Source of the DNA: Davidsoniella eucalypti
Taxonomy: Eukaryota > Ascomycota > Sordariomycetes > Microascales > Ceratocystidaceae
Length of the DNA stretch: 64,000 bases
Direction: 5' to 3'
NCBI GenBank assembly: GCA_004009845.1
Contig: RMBW01000137.1
Span: forward strand, 1-64,000
The notes beneath the pieces are model-generated. The model was not told where the DNA came from. It saw only the letters and a program-made list of their open reading frames with translations, and searched no databases. Shown in pieces: positions 45,206-57,964 of this stretch (position 1 is the first letter of the stretch; every line of letters starts with the position of its first letter). Made by a program: the position numbers and the translations under genes.

Positions 45206-48200
45206 GACAAGAAAAACAAGTATGAAAAGGCAACAAAAGAGACATCTCAAAAATCAGATAATATGGGTTATATATATTACATCTGATCGTATGTAGCTTT
45301 AGATGATGCGAACTGTAATTGTAATTGTAATTGTATTTTTTTAATTCATTTATCTTATGTAGCTTTAGACGAACTGTAATTGTATTTCTACTTGAGCTTT
45401 TTGAGTCCAAACAAGATTAGCACGTGCCAACCTTCCCTCCATGCAGCTCTGCCGCTTTTGCCAAACGATGCTACATTCTGATACACATACATACTTATAT
45501 AGTGGCTGCCAGTAGATGCCGGGTGGGTTTCCACGTCACGCATTCCGAGACTCTCTTTTTGCTTTTCTGTAGGCTTTTGAGGGTATTCTGGTGTAGCAAG
45601 TATTCTGCAGGCACTGGGGCTAGGTCGGCTCGATCTGGAAATCTTACTTGGTCTTGATTAGGGTTTTGTAGATTCAAGTATTGGTGGTAGGGTTACAACC
45701 CTCGGGGGACCTTTGAGTTCGAGTACCTCCCCCTCCGTCCAAAGACGAATCTTTCCCCTTCGTCGTGGGTTTTAAGAGCGACCAGCACATATCCCCAATG
45801 ATGATTCCCAGCTTTTGATCTCCATACAGTTGTAGCATTGTCATTCATGATCTAGTTGGCACAAGTTCTTTATGGCCTGTGCCTGTCAACAATTCCAATT
45901 CCAATTCCGATTCCAAGGGTGCCTTTGAGTCTACGGTTTGTCTAAAGACGGAAAAGGCCAAATCAATAACCAGAGCACGGCAGAGGCCATCTCAGAATAC
46001 CAAACAAGGCCCAGACCACCTGGTATTTCATGCTTAGCTCAGTTCTGAAATTAGCCCAAGACTCTGTGTATCTGGCTTGACGCCATTGATGGTGAGATGA
46101 AAGGTAGCGAGGAAGTCCGATTTGTTCTTCCGGTACCATTGACGTTCAAACCCACCTACATGAATCATTGATGTGGTACTGACGTGTTTAAACATGGAAA
46201 CAAAACAACTTCGTGGTAACTGCATGAACACCTACGGGGTTTGTACAAGCTGAGCTTCCCTCCTGTCCCCTCATTAGGGAGACACTTGGATCTCACAGGG
46301 AACTGTCGTAGCAAGATTTGTATTTGTTAGCAACAATATAGAGCACTTACAGACATGTTTCTGGGGTAGTTCCAGAAATATAGATTAAGTACATGACCAA
46401 CAATATAGAGACAGGGGGTACCTGGCCTGAAGGATCATAAGGCAAAAAAGGCAAAGTACAACATACTTGACTATTGGAATTACACTTTCAACTTGTTATA
46501 ATAACAATCATGTACATGTTTATTCATGATATGCTACGATGGATAAAATTATACACATCGTAATAGCTAGCTATATCTACTGTATTTGCCATCTGCAATA
46601 TGACATCTCCAAGTGCATATGGAATTTCTGTGGCACACATACCTAACAGTACTAATGTCCGGCCTACGACCAGATAGCATGTTTAATATACCGGGTGTAT
46701 GACAATGCCGGGTGGAGGGGTCCACAAAGAGATATTATAGAGGCGTAATAAAGGATGGGCAAGGGACACACCACATACGACGTGATGTGTATGGACAAGT
46801 TCATTTAATGGTATATGGTAGAACATGAATGAAGCACACTCGTGACATCTTGTAGAAATTAAAGAGCTTGGGCAAAGTCACGATAACAAATGATAGCAAG
46901 AACATGTCTCAGACGCCGTTGCCATTGGCTTTGTCTTATGTCTTCTCCTCGGGGACGAAACAGGCAGAGAAAGGAAGACAAGACTGAAGAGGGATGATAG
47001 AAAAAGAAACCAACCGTTTGCTATAGGGAGGAGGCTTCATATAAAGTCGTCCTCGGAGCCCGGACAAGAGCAGCAGTTGAATGGTAGTTCCCTATCCTAC
47101 CTTCGATCTGAGCTTGCAATTCTGGTTCTGCCAGAAAACTAATGATTCACTAGTCCAATATCGGATAGTTATTGCTTCTTATCTTTTTTATTTTATTTTA
47201 TTTTTATTTTTATTATTTTTTAATACTCCGAATAACAACAACATACTACGCCACCTTGGTCAAGCGTAAGTCACGATCCACCCCCAAGATTCCTTCTGTA
47301 TTATGTCAGATTTCTCTCTTTGCTGTCCAAAGGCCAATGGTCTGTCGAATCAGGACACGTAAAGCCTGGATTCGCCTGTTCCTCGCCGCAGACTTGCGTG
47401 CCAAGTTCGTGTACAACGGTATGCATATAATACGCATTAGTGTATATGCATGTGTGTATGCCCGACGATGTAACGTTTATAAGCTTCTCGGTATAGGATC
47501 AGCCTCTGTGGCAGTTCTTTGCTTTCTATCATAGCCCGGCCAGTTTTTTTTTTCTTTTTTTCCCTCGCCTGCTTCTGGAGAAACTAGAACTGGTTGGTCA
47601 GCTGGTAGTCCATCTTATCTATGATGTCTTGGGGGTGTAATATAAGCCCTAGTATTCTAAACATAGCTATGGCAGAATCAGAAAAAACAACGAGGAATAC
47701 TGAGTTGTGCCTTAGACGAAAGAAAGCCAGGGCAGTGCGAATAGGGTAATACTTTGTAGTATCACTCGGTAATACTAACTTGTCATTCTGTCTCTATAGG
47801 CAAAAATCTCCGCTTCGACAGTCCAACTGTAGTAAAAATAAAAATCTAGATTTCATACCAAGTGATCAAATCCTACTATAACCAACTTACACCAAGTCGT
47901 GGTTTAATATTTGATCTCTATTATTACTTATACCGAGTAAAATAAGTCTGCGAAGATGGTAAGTGAGACTATATTCAATTTTAATTCTTGCCTTTTATTG
48001 TCTGTTTCTTGTTTCTCTCCTCCAATCCTGTGAATCACTTCCCATAAACAAGCTATACATGTTTATACATATATATAATACCTCATTCTCCCTTGATTCA
48101 CCGTACAATCTCGCTCTTCTCCTCACCCTTCCACAGCATCGTCTCTTGCTCTCTTTTCTTATACATAAGGCCGCCAGCTCCCCTCCCCAGCTCCCACTTC

Positions 48201-48277
48201 TGCTCTCGTCTCTTGCTGCTCATAGAAGACTTTGCTGTTTATTCTATCGTTTCCCTGCTGCCCGTACATCCGCAGAA
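45206..48277. other. long intergenic region with short repeats
   Basis: About 3 kb with no supported gene. GTAATT-type repeats lie at about 45315-45336, with a related segment repeated at 45366-45383, and an AATTCC array at 45891-45914. The last 200 bp before 48278 are CT-rich and probably the promoter and leader of the small gene. An ATG followed directly by GTAAGT at 47956 may be a leader-intron donor. Confidence 0.5.
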
Positions 48278-48603
48278 ATGGCTTCTTTTTCCTTCTTCCA
48301 CTCTTTCCCCAGAGTCTTCTCTCGCCGCTCCCGTGGCTATATGACTCGTATGACTAATCCCTCTCCCCCTTCCTGTTTATTGGCACGAACTAACCCTATC
48401 TTCAAACAGTTGGTGAACGCCCGGTCGTCTACAGACCTCGTGCCATGCCCCAGCGCGCTGTTCTACGCAGCAACTCTTGGGCGACTGCTCGCCAGATGTC
48501 GTCTCTGCGGCCTTCGATGGCTCTAGCTGGCCGTGGCCTCCGTTCGGTCTTTTTGCAGGCCCGTCACCTGTCGCCACCTATCGAGCACTTTCTCTGGGTT
48601 TAG
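48278..48603 (+). CDS. small Arg-rich protein, two exons
   Basis: Exon 48278-48347, intron 48348-48409 (62 nt, donor GTATGA, branch CTAAC, acceptor CAAACAG), exon 48410-48603; 87 residues. The frame closes cleanly over the splice and both exons are rich in Arg and Ser (MASFSFFHSFPRVFSRRSRG, then PVVYRPRAMPQRAVLRSNSW). An Arg-rich, acid-poor N-terminus of this kind could be a mitochondrial presequence. I do not recognise a family. The evidence is the good intron, the CT-rich upstream region and the composition. It may instead be a non-coding transcript. Confidence 0.5.
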
Positions 48604-50942
48604 AAATTCTCAAAAATGATATCCTTGAGAAATAGCGGCCAAAAAAAAAAAACCCCTACAGGGCCTTGCATAAGATATCTTTACTTCATCGTTTCTCTTC
48701 ATTATACTGGCATTATTACGTTTCTCTCGTTTCGGTACTTGCATCTTGTTTTCTCTTTCTTTGGCCTTGTCTCTTCTCTTGACGCTCTTTTACACATGGT
48801 TCTTCCAGCCCAGTCTTTGCCTAATACCCCGTTCATTCATTCGTTCTTTTCGTTCTTTTCGTTATATTGGATCTCCTCTGACGCCCCATCGACGCCTTCT
48901 TCTACCAAGTACAAAATTGAAAAAAAAACCCCGTATTCTGATACTGTATCTCGGATCATCGTCTGCTGAGAGTACAGTTATCACTGTCACTCCCCCTTTA
49001 TTCATCTCCGTCTTGCCAATTATCAGCAGACAGTGTCAAGCTGTGAAGACGTCCTTTTTTTCTTTTCCCCGTCAGTCGATCCTCGAGGAGTTTTGTCCAT
49101 CATTTTATATCCTTTACGAATTTACGATTAGCTTGCTCTTTCCAGCAGTTGATATCCCTTCTTTTTTTTTTCTTTCTTCTTCATCGTCTTGATAAAACCT
49201 TATAGTACTTACATACATTGCTTCTTCTCTTCGTTGGTCAGGTGTTTTTGGAGTCGTATTGGTGATCTACATAGTATGCCGTGGCCATGCCAACTTTGTC
49301 TATATCTAGTGTCTGTTTTCTCTGGTTCATGCCTAGGAATGCGTTGGGCTTACTCGGTAAGATGATCTGCTTCCATGGTAATCAATCAGTCAAGTCTCCG
49401 CAATCATCCTGTCTTCTCTGGCTTTTGCTGTCGTTCTAGTCCTTGGGGTTCTTTTCTCTTTACTTGTTGCATTCACGTGCATAGTTATCAGCTGCGTACC
49501 AAGAAATACTATTGTTTATTTTTACTCTCGTGATTATCCGTCTATATGGCCTTCTTCAGCAACGAGAAAACAGCGGCTCCATGTTGTGTAATGGTACTTT
49601 TGCATATGTACAGCTACTTGCATAAACACGGCATGAGATGACCTGCAACCATCACAAGTGCTATGTATGTAGCTTTGCATACGCCATCCGTCATCATCCC
49701 TAGATTGTGGGCATCAACCCGAACAAAACCATACGTAAGTAGTTGTGATGCTGGTCTGACTATCTTCTATATATAGTGCCTCTTCAGATGAAACAAGACT
49801 ATGTTCTTGCCATAGCCACTTTGCTTACCATGTTTACTTCGTGACTAGGCTTCGCCGCTCATGCACATCGTGTAGTCTATACAATGTTTTCCAGTGCTGA
49901 TAAACAGGGCGTTCTGTTATGGCTACCAGGTCAGGATTTATGCCTTGTCCGGAACTCCGAAGTCAACTAGTCCCAAGATCAAGTCAAAAAGTAAACAAGC
50001 AAACCATAGCAAAAATAACGAGGAGAAAAAAAGGTAGCCCAAAAAGCTATACCAACATGTATATTGCCTCCTTTTATATATATTATCTTATGGTTTTAGT
50101 TCAACTTCTTCTTGTCTTAGAATGCATAAATCTCACGTTCGATACAGCCAACCAATGGTCTAATTCACTTGTTAGACAATAGCTGTATTTAATTAGCGTT
50201 CAATGTCTGCTGCACGAAGAATGATTTTGAGCTGAGACCAGACAAGACCACTAGTCATGCTATACAATGCTATATATTTGTCTAGCTTGCTATTCCGTAC
50301 TTCTCCTATTAGTTATATGGTCTCAGTACTGTTGATACATTTATTCACCGACATTCTATCGGACTCTTCCTTTTTTCCTTGCTATCTTTAAGGCAAAGGA
50401 AGAAAGGCGAAAACTTCGAGGTTTGGGTCGGCCCCCAAACTACCAGGTATGCATATATGCCATATATGCATATATGTGTCTATCTGTATCGTATGTGCTT
50501 ATCTGGCATTCACCTTGGCCTGGCAATTTCACATTCGAGATCTTGATATTATTCTTAATAGTACGATGCTAATTCTCGCATTCCTACAGCCACTTGAAGA
50601 TTAGCGATCGAACTGCCGTAATCACCACTGCCATTTTTCATTTCTCATTTCTCATTTGTTCTTGTCGTTTGGGCTATAGCACGGCACATCACATCAGACA
50701 GAATAAAGAATTCTTAGTAGAATAAGGAAATACAGCTAAGCAGAGTGGGGCTAAAGAATTCTCCAAGCGGCTAGAGATTTCAAGACATCTAATTATTTTC
50801 AAGACAAATCACGGTTGGATGGTCCGGAATCACGTGTCACTTTCAATGTCTTTAATTATTATCCAGCGTTTCGACATCTACTATAAATCACCATACCATC
50901 AGTAACTATGTACAATAAAGTATGTACGTTCTCTCTACATCG
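48604..50942. other. intergenic region between small gene and metallophosphoesterase
   Basis: T-rich on the plus strand from 48700 to 49200, AT-rich further on. Reading frames such as 48746-49192 are Ser/Phe/Leu-rich in the manner of CT-rich leader DNA. A nested palindrome of ATATGCATAT type lies near 50450-50475. No gene supported. Confidence 0.5.
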
Positions 50943-52929
50943 TTAACAGTCACCCTTCCAGTTCTCTTGAATCCAGCTCGCCATATTCTCTGCAAAGGTG
51001 CCTTTGGTGTACTCTTTAACATCCTTTGCCGTATAATCGCCTCCCGCAAACTTAGCCGACGCCAAAATCCACGGCTGCAAAAAGTCGATAAACACCACAT
51101 CAACCGCCTCCGGCTCACCTTCAGCGGGGAACGATGTGTTGGACTGCACACAGTTGGGCGAGTTATAGAATAAAATAGGCGAATGCACCGTATCGTCACC
51201 GTCAGAGCTGATATCATCCTTGGTAGTGTATCCTGCCGTCAGCTCGATGTTAGGCTTGTCGGTGTTGGGGTTGCCGCTACCCATCGGAATCTGGGCGTCC
51301 ATGTCCATCGGCTGCCGCTCATAATCGTTGGTTGCGCCGAACGCACGTACGGCTGCTGCCGCCTCTTGTTCCAGATTCTTGCCAGACCAGCCCTCGGGCG
51401 GACCCATGTACTTGGAGTCTTCGGCAATAGAGGAGGCTAGAATAGGGCCTGAGCTGTTCAAGATGGTGATTAACTTCTTTGCAACTGCATACGGCATGTC
51501 CTGGATGTACACAATCTTGCTAGTGAACGGTAACACGTTGTACAACGAGTCGGTTGTAAATGGGCCACGAATGATGTCAAAGCGAATACCACCCGTGTTC
51601 ATGAAACCGAGGCGTGGCTTGTCTGCACGCTTCTTGTTGTAGAAAATTCCAGCCAGACTCTCCTCGGCCAGCCAGCTGTAGATACTGTTTTTATCCGGAT
51701 ACGGCACGCGGCTCATCCACAGACTTCTCGGGGCACATCCAAGCTTCTTGTTCAGGCTAAGAGACTTGCGAGCATTGTAGATGAGATCTGAAGTGTTCTT
51801 TCCCTCCTTGGTCGGGAAAGTCGACTCGTTCAGGCCGGAGTGGTGGTAGTAGCTAAACAGATTGTTATCAAGATAGCGCCGCGTGAAGCTGACCGAGCTA
51901 ACACTCTGTTCCTTGACGTCTTGAGTAGCGGAGTCCTCCTTCTGGAGGCCGTCGATAGACATCCAGCCAACAGTCTCAAAGTAGCGGCCGCTAGCCATGG
52001 CAAAAGCCTTAGAGTCAAATGACATGGCATCCCGTACGTGCGCATGGCCAGCAAATATGGCGATGGGTATATGCCAGTTTTGCTTACGGATCGCAGTGTA
52101 GATGGCCTTGAGCTCGGGCATGCGCAGACCGACGTGACCAATAACCACAAACACGTCCGGCTTCAAGCGGATCGCCTCCTGGAACCAGTCCTCCTTGATG
52201 GTGTCCTCGACCTTTTGCACAACGGTGTTGTTCTGGTTGCCGGTAAAGTCGAACAAGAAACCAAAAGCCACGATATCAATGCCACGGCTCTTGGTCTGGA
52301 AACGCCGGTACCGCTGTGCGAAGGGCGTGCGCTCGCCTGTTTCCGGGTGGACATAGTCTAGGTTAGACGCAACATAGCGGTCGGCAAAGTTCGGCACTTG
52401 CACGGCCTGCTCACGGTCAGCCGTTTCGCGTTGGTAGAGCTCGTGGTTGCCGGAGCAGATAATGTCGACGTCCTGCTGGCGGTAGATGTCATATGTGTAG
52501 CGACCCTTGGGCACGGAGCCATCGTAGAGGCCGTTGCCCTCTACCCGGTCGCCGGTATCGACGAGCAGAAGATCGGCGCCCTGGTCGTCGGCTTTCTTGC
52601 GCATATGCTGCGCAAATGAAACATAGTCGCCCCAGTCGGCGGAGTACTGGTGCCTGCATTATAGAGTAGCAGTGTTAGTGGGAGGAGACCCGCAGCGCTA
52701 AGCGACAGTGAATATACGTTGTAGCTAGGAGGATTGTCGCCTATACGTACTCTGATACATGGCCACCCAGCCAACCGTGAGTGTCGGTTGTGTGCAAGAA
52801 GTTGAGCTGGCCCCAGGTGAGCTCACGCATGGGGGCTTCAACGGGCGCGACTGCATCTGGTTGCATAGCCAGAGCCACGCCATAGAGCGATGAGCCTATA
52901 AAGGCCGCCCGCGCTAGCGTTGATCGCAT
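50943..52929 (-). CDS. secreted/vacuolar metallophosphoesterase, 5'-nucleotidase-like (yeast YHR202W type)
   Basis: Exons 52929-52751 and 52653-50943 encode 629 residues, phase-consistent. An N-terminal signal peptide ([15 protein letters not shown]) precedes a calcineurin-like phosphoesterase domain with all five metal-binding blocks: [46 protein letters not shown] and [10 protein letters not shown]. The C-terminal part corresponds to the 5'-nucleotidase substrate domain ([32 protein letters not shown]). Gene size and arrangement match the yeast YHR202W group of vacuolar or secreted enzymes. It probably dephosphorylates nucleotides or related phosphoesters outside the cytosol. No cluster partner is apparent. 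Confidence 0.88.
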
Positions 52930-53422
52930 GCTATCGATAGAGGTAGAAATGTATGTTCTGCGCGGTAGAAGAAGGTGAAAAAGGGTTGCGATAAGGCTAA
53001 GAAGAGATAACAGTGATAATGATGATGAAGTGTAGAAATAAATATCAAAAAGGGCGGGCGATGGGCTCTGTTTAAAAGGTGAACCTTGATGTCTCGCATA
53101 ACGATAGGACAACAGCTTCCCAATGGAGCAACACAGCTCTCCTATAGCTTATGACGTGGTATGGCTGGCTAAAAAGCTATCCCGTCTGTCTAAAACACAA
53201 CCCTATATCAAGCTTATCCCCGGTTTATACTGTATACGTACATTGTATAAGTTAGTGGCGCCTCACTTCAAAGTGTTGGACTTTATTGATTTAAAAACTA
53301 CACTATAGTTTTATTTGTATTTACGTACAGATACATCTTGTCCATATAGGTGTTTCGTAATACCCGACGGCATAAGTTTTTGTCCGGCTGCCTAAAGAAA
53401 TCCACTACATGATGCTGTAAGA

Positions 53423-53445
53423 TGCAATGCAATGCAATGCAATGC
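53423..53445. repeat. TGCAA pentanucleotide repeat
   Basis: Four to five consecutive TGCAA units just downstream of the stop codon of the small gene at 53454. Confidence 0.85.
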
Positions 53446-53453
53446 GATTCAAG

Positions 53454-53813
53454 CTAACCCGACAACACCTCCGCCTCCATTTCAAGGCGAATCAGTATCA
53501 TCTTGTGCTGATTCTCGACTCTGCGTAATAGCTGAACGGACTTTTGGTCTTGCAACGCCGTAGTCAGGAGATCAACGGATTCGCCAAGGTTTCGCTTCTT
53601 GGTGGCGCTTGATGCACTTTGGGACATCAGGAAGAGTTCAGCAGGCTTTCTGTTTCGCACGATATCAATCCGGCCACACAGCTCGGTCTTGGCAGTCGAG
53701 AGAAACCCGAGAAAGCTTTGAGTCACCTCCACCTTGCCGGAAATCCGGAGGAGGCGTTCGTGGGTAATGAGGCCGGGCTTGAGAGTTCTAATAGGTCGGT
53801 TCGTGGGTAGCAT
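53454..53813 (-). CDS. small unknown protein, start uncertain
   Basis: Frame with start ATG at 53813 and 119 residues, not recognised. The sequence looks like a real folded protein: KPGLITHERLLRISGKVEV, then FLGFLSTAKTELCGRIDIVR, and a helical end (LLRRVENQHKMILIRLEMEA). The frame stays open upstream to an AG at 53848 (ending GAATAG). A good donor (GTAAGT) lies at about 53911, preceded by a protein-like stretch, IQLIKAEPSDIAIHCLGKPP, but that stretch is in a phase that does not join. So an upstream exon probably exists and I could not place it. The gene is divergent from GatA. Confidence 0.45.
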   Translation of the reverse strand: MLPTNRPIRTLKPGLITHERLLRISGKVEVTQSFLGFLSTAKTELCGRIDIVRNRKPAELFLMSQSASSATKKRNLGESVDLLTTALQDQKSVQLLRRVENQHKMILIRLEMEAEVLSG

Positions 53814-54304
53814 TGCCAAATTAAGCTCTGTTGTTTGATCAGCCGTGTACTATTCATGTAGAAGCAGTCGATCAGCGGAAATTATATGTTCTAGGTACAA
53901 TCTAACTTACATCCGAGGTGGCTTTCCGAGACAGTGGATGGCGATATCAGAAGGTTCGGCCTTGATAAGTTGGATTTGCACAGCTGAGTCTTCACTAGAC
54001 AGATCATGTTTGGGTACGTCATTCTACCATCATTGAGTCTTATTCTCAATTCAATCTGATGTTAATGAAATCGATATCAATGTTGGCATCTTGTTATGAC
54101 TAGGCAACAAACGTGATGCGTGAGAACAAAAACAGATGTGTATACTACCAGTAGCTAGGGTTACATAACAAGGGTTAACCACACAAATTAGAATGCACCA
54201 GCTTAGTGGATCTGATTGATGACGAACATGAAGTCTCATAAGGCTTCGCCCACGACAGCGACAGATGAATTAAGCGAGGAAATCTCTCTTACAAGTGTTA
54301 GAAT
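53814..54304. other. intergenic / possible upstream exon region of small unknown gene
   Basis: It contains the protein-like minus-strand stretch at about 53915-54000 described for the neighbouring gene, and the promoter of GatA. Nothing else is supported. Confidence 0.4.
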
Positions 54305-55880
54305 ATGAGATTGTGCTTACAGAGAAGCCGAATTGAGCGGCGGCTGCTTACAAAACGCTGCCTAAATTCGACATTGGCGACTACTAGTCAAAGCAAGACA
54401 AATCACTGGGTGGTTCATGGTATGTTGACATCCTGATATACGATGAAGCTAGAGTACTGACATCATTCCAGATCCCGAAGCTATAAGTAGAGCTCCGGCA
54501 GGCTCGCTCAGATTAGCCGTCAAAGATAACATCGCCACTGGAACGCTGCCCACAACATGTGCCTCCAAGATCCTCGCGGGGTACACAAGTCCCTTCGAAG
54601 CCACAATCGTACGTCAACTTCGCGAGTGCTCTACAGTCGTAGTAGGCACTACAAACATGGACGAATTTGGCATGGGCTCCCACTCGCTAAACTCTGCCCA
54701 CGGCGCAGTTACCAATGGTGTAGAGTTTGTCGACGGGACCCCGCGGTCGGCTGGCGGAAGCTCTGGTGGAAGCGCCGTGGCTATACAACTGGGCGAGGCT
54801 GATGTGGCGCTAGGCACAGACACCGGTGGCTCGGTGAGATTGCCAGCGGCGTATACCGGCGTTGTTGGGTATAAGCCGTCTTATGGCATGCTCTCGCGTT
54901 TTGGTGTAGTGCCATATGCCAACTCGCTCGACACAGTTGGGTTGTTAGCAAGGGATATCGACACTATCTACCGTTTAGTTTTTGAGTCGAAGTTATACCT
55001 CGAACATGACGCACAGGATCCAACATCGCTAAACGATGCATCTAGACGGCGCTGCGAGGGAGCCCACGGCAAAGCCCCCACCACACTCAACGCTGCCATT
55101 CCTGACCAGCCGCATCGAGTAACCATTGGTATCCCGCTCGAATACAACATCGAAGAGCTCGATCCACATATTAGAGACGCCTGGACAAGTGCTGCTGAAG
55201 CCCTCGAAAGCTGGGGCGCCCGTATCGTTCCGATTTCGCTGCCGTCCACCCGGCACGCCCTCTCTGCATACTACATCATCGCCCCGGCCGAAGCCTCGTC
55301 CAACCTTGCCAAATATGACGGTGTACGGTACGGAACGCCTGCGCCAGAGTCTACATCCTCTTCTGGCGCGCTATATACTGCAACGCGTGGGGCAGGCTTC
55401 GGAGCTGAAACCCGCCGAAGGATCCTGCTTGGTGCATTCAGCTTAAGCTCTGAAGCTATGGACAACTACTTTACGCAAGCTCAGCGTGTGCGTCGTCTTG
55501 TTCAGCGTGACTTTGACCGTGTCTTTGCGCGTGCTAGTCCGTTATACGAAGCCCCGCCATTCAATCTGAGTGAGATGGACGATCAGATTATCTTGGATAA
55601 CAAACTCGGCCCGCCCCAGGTTGACTTTATCCTGACACCTACAGCACCTACGTTTCCACCAGCTTTGGCAGATTTGAAAGAAAAGAAGGATGTTGTCGAT
55701 GCTTATTCGAATGATGTGTTCACCGTGCCTGCTAGTTTGGCCGGCCTGCCTGCGATTAGTGTTCCTGTAAAAACGACAGAAAAGAACAGTCAGGTCGCAG
55801 GAATGCAGTTGATTGGCCAATTCTGGGACGATGCTAGAGTTTTGGGCATGGCTAAGAAGCTGATGGATATCATGGGGTAA
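54305..55880 (+). CDS. gatA: glutamyl-tRNA(Gln) amidotransferase subunit A, mitochondrial
   Basis: Exons 54305-54419 and 54472-55880 (52-nt intron) encode 507 residues, phase-consistent. An Arg/Leu/Thr-rich presequence (MRLCLQRSRIERRLLTKRCL) marks mitochondrial import. The amidase signature is complete: catalytic Lys in LRLAVKDNIATG, TTNMDEFGMGSHS, SAGGSSGGSAVA, and GTDTGGSVRLPAAYTGVVGYKPSYG with the cis-Ser/Ser pair. GatA releases ammonia from glutamine for conversion of misacylated Glu-tRNA(Gln) in the mitochondrial GatCAB/HER2-type complex. The first exon holds only the presequence and the start of the mature protein. Confidence 0.93.
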
Positions 55881-56068
55881 ACCGGTATCATTAAATGTAA
55901 GATATGTAGTGTGTATATTTTTGTATCGAGAGGAAAGTAAAAATAAATTTAAGGAACAACCAGGGTATAAATGATGTTGATACGAGCGGGCCTATATGAT
56001 TGAATTTGATTCGAGGGCAACTTTGTAGAGAAATATTGTGATAATGAACCGTAAAGTGAAGAGCGTGG

Positions 56069-56860
56069 CTAGGAAGGAGAGGATGGTCGGTTCTCTGACC
56101 GACTCCTCGATCGACTACGGTCACGGCTATAGCTTCGCCGACGCGAAGCTGGGCTTCCACTCCGACTTCTGCTCTCGTCGCGATCAACATTCATGCGCTC
56201 ACTATCGTCTTCGTCGTCGTCGCTTTCATTTTCTTCCTCCTCCTCCAACATAGCCTCAACATCGCTTGTTGATCGTGGCTCTAAAACATCCATGTCCTCC
56301 AACAGCTCTCTCTTCGGGATCTTCCATAAAGACGTACCACATACTCTGTCCTTGACCAGCAAATCATCCACAAACTCGTCAATATACGTCAACGTTGTGC
56401 CCGCGCGGCCCTTGCGCTTCAGCTTGCGAAAGTCCTCCAAGTGTGGCTCTAACAACACATAGCACTCCTTCGCCGGCCTCGTCATGCGCACATAGAAGCA
56501 CGCCAGTGCGCGAAGATACTTGAAGTGTTCGCCGCCCAACGCCATGTATTCGGACAGAATATCGTCTGACGGCGCCAACTGTAGCAGCTTGAAGGCAAGA
56601 CATAAAAAGGGAGTTGGCTTTTGCGTCACGCCGTATGTGCCGCCGATAAATGTCACGAACTCGACGACTCGATCGACAATGTCGGCTTCGTTGAGCGCGA
56701 AACACTGTTCCTTGTAGAAGTAGCTGTCGACGATGCGGTCGCGCACCGCTTTTTCCATGATGGTCGCGGGATTCAGGCCGTTGGGAGCCAGTGGCCCATT
56801 CGAGCCGCGTTCGTCGAGAAAGCGCCGCTCATCAGCGTGGATGGTGTCGGGTCTGCTCAT
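56069..56860 (-). CDS. prp38: pre-mRNA splicing factor Prp38
   Basis: Single exon, 263 residues, starting MSRPDTIHADERRF. The PRP38 domain covers about residues 30-190: NPATIMEKAVRDRIVDSYFY, FVTFIGGTYGVTQKPTPFLC, MALGGEHFKYLRALACFYVR, YIDEFVDDLLVKDRVCGTSL. It is followed by an acidic stretch (EEEEENESDDDEDDSE) and an RS-rich tail (SRDRSRSRSRSE), as in fungal and animal homologues but not in yeast Prp38. It acts in the nucleus in the U4/U6.U5 tri-snRNP during spliceosome activation. An in-frame upstream start at 56932 would add a hydrophobic segment that does not belong to the family; I reject it. Confidence 0.95.
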   Translation of the reverse strand: MSRPDTIHADERRFLDERGSNGPLAPNGLNPATIMEKAVRDRIVDSYFYKEQCFALNEADIVDRVVEFVTFIGGTYGVTQKPTPFLCLAFKLLQLAPSDDILSEYMALGGEHFKYLRALACFYVRMTRPAKECYVLLEPHLEDFRKLKRKGRAGTTLTYIDEFVDDLLVKDRVCGTSLWKIPKRELLEDMDVLEPRSTSDVEAMLEEEEENESDDDEDDSERMNVDRDESRSRSGSPASRRRSYSRDRSRSRSRSENRPSSPS

Positions 56861-57964
56861 AGTGAGGAAATAAGTATTTAGTAAGAGATGGAAAGGATAG
56901 ACAAGATGTACAGAATCGAGGTGCAATTTCACCTATCGCCGGATCCTTTAATCTGCAGATGGCTTGTGGAAGACCCAAGCTCTGCCTCAATTTACATCGT
57001 TTATCGATAACATTTTTATTTTATCGGGCTAGTTCCAACCCTAACCGGCAGCTATGTGGGAAGATAGACTACAAAGTTTTCTCACGACATAATAACAAAC
57101 AATAACGGCACCTATAATGGACATGAACTTCACTAAAAAAAGAGATGCTGTGATTTTGATTCATGTATTTTTTCTTTACGTATAATTCATTGAGCTATCT
57201 GCATATATGAAATCACGATCGATATGGCCAACGATTAGTTTGTCCACGGAAAGACAAAAGGGCCTAATGATATGTAAGTTTTACCGTCGTCATTTGTTTA
57301 GATAGTTATATGTAGTTAATTATAATGTTTGAAATAATAGTTATAACTAGTTGGTAAGTAGCGCAAAACCTGTGTTTGACTCTCTGCCTTATTAATTCTT
57401 TCCTTCAGGACCCGGTACCTTTTATCCTCTTTCTAGTAAGCCTGTCAGATTAGACTTGGTTCATATAACGAAATAAAACAATAGACCCTACTCTACATCC
57501 TCCAAAATCCCGCCTTCAAACTTTAGTTTCCACTGTGCTACAATGTCCTCGAAACTTGTAATTGTTGCATTTGCAATATCCAGAAGGCTCAACTCCCATA
57601 ATTACGGCAGAGTCGTACTGATAGGCGTCTTTGAAATTGAGCTTATTATAGGCTTTACATAGTCAAGTTCGTTGTGTTCCATCAGCCATTATACCTACCG
57701 AGTCATCATCTCCGGTTCTTGCCTTTAGAATAAAGCCTACTCAGTTTAAGTGAGGCATTTGTAACGAGACGCATAGAAGGGAAGCCAGTAGGGATACTCG
57801 ATAGTGGATGGTATCCGGTTTGATTTTTGTTGCAATTCCTCAAATTGGAGATGTAGAAGGATTCGTTTCTATCTTCCGTCCCCGGACCCGAGCCCGGGTC
57901 TACTCCGGAGCGGCAACTTCCGGTACCAACTTAGCCGCATACCACTTGCTCTTTCCGAAGATAA
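56861..57964. other. intergenic region between Prp38 and tRNA-Arg
   Basis: AT-rich, no coding sequence supported. Confidence 0.6.

Noticed and set aside
47963..48526. 187-codon plus-strand frame covering the small two-exon gene
   Set aside because: It starts in AT-rich leader DNA and reads through the intron of the better supported small gene.
54614..54823. Antisense frames over GatA, TRAPPC11, deaminase, OSH3 and esterase
   Set aside because: Shadows of well-supported genes on the other strand.
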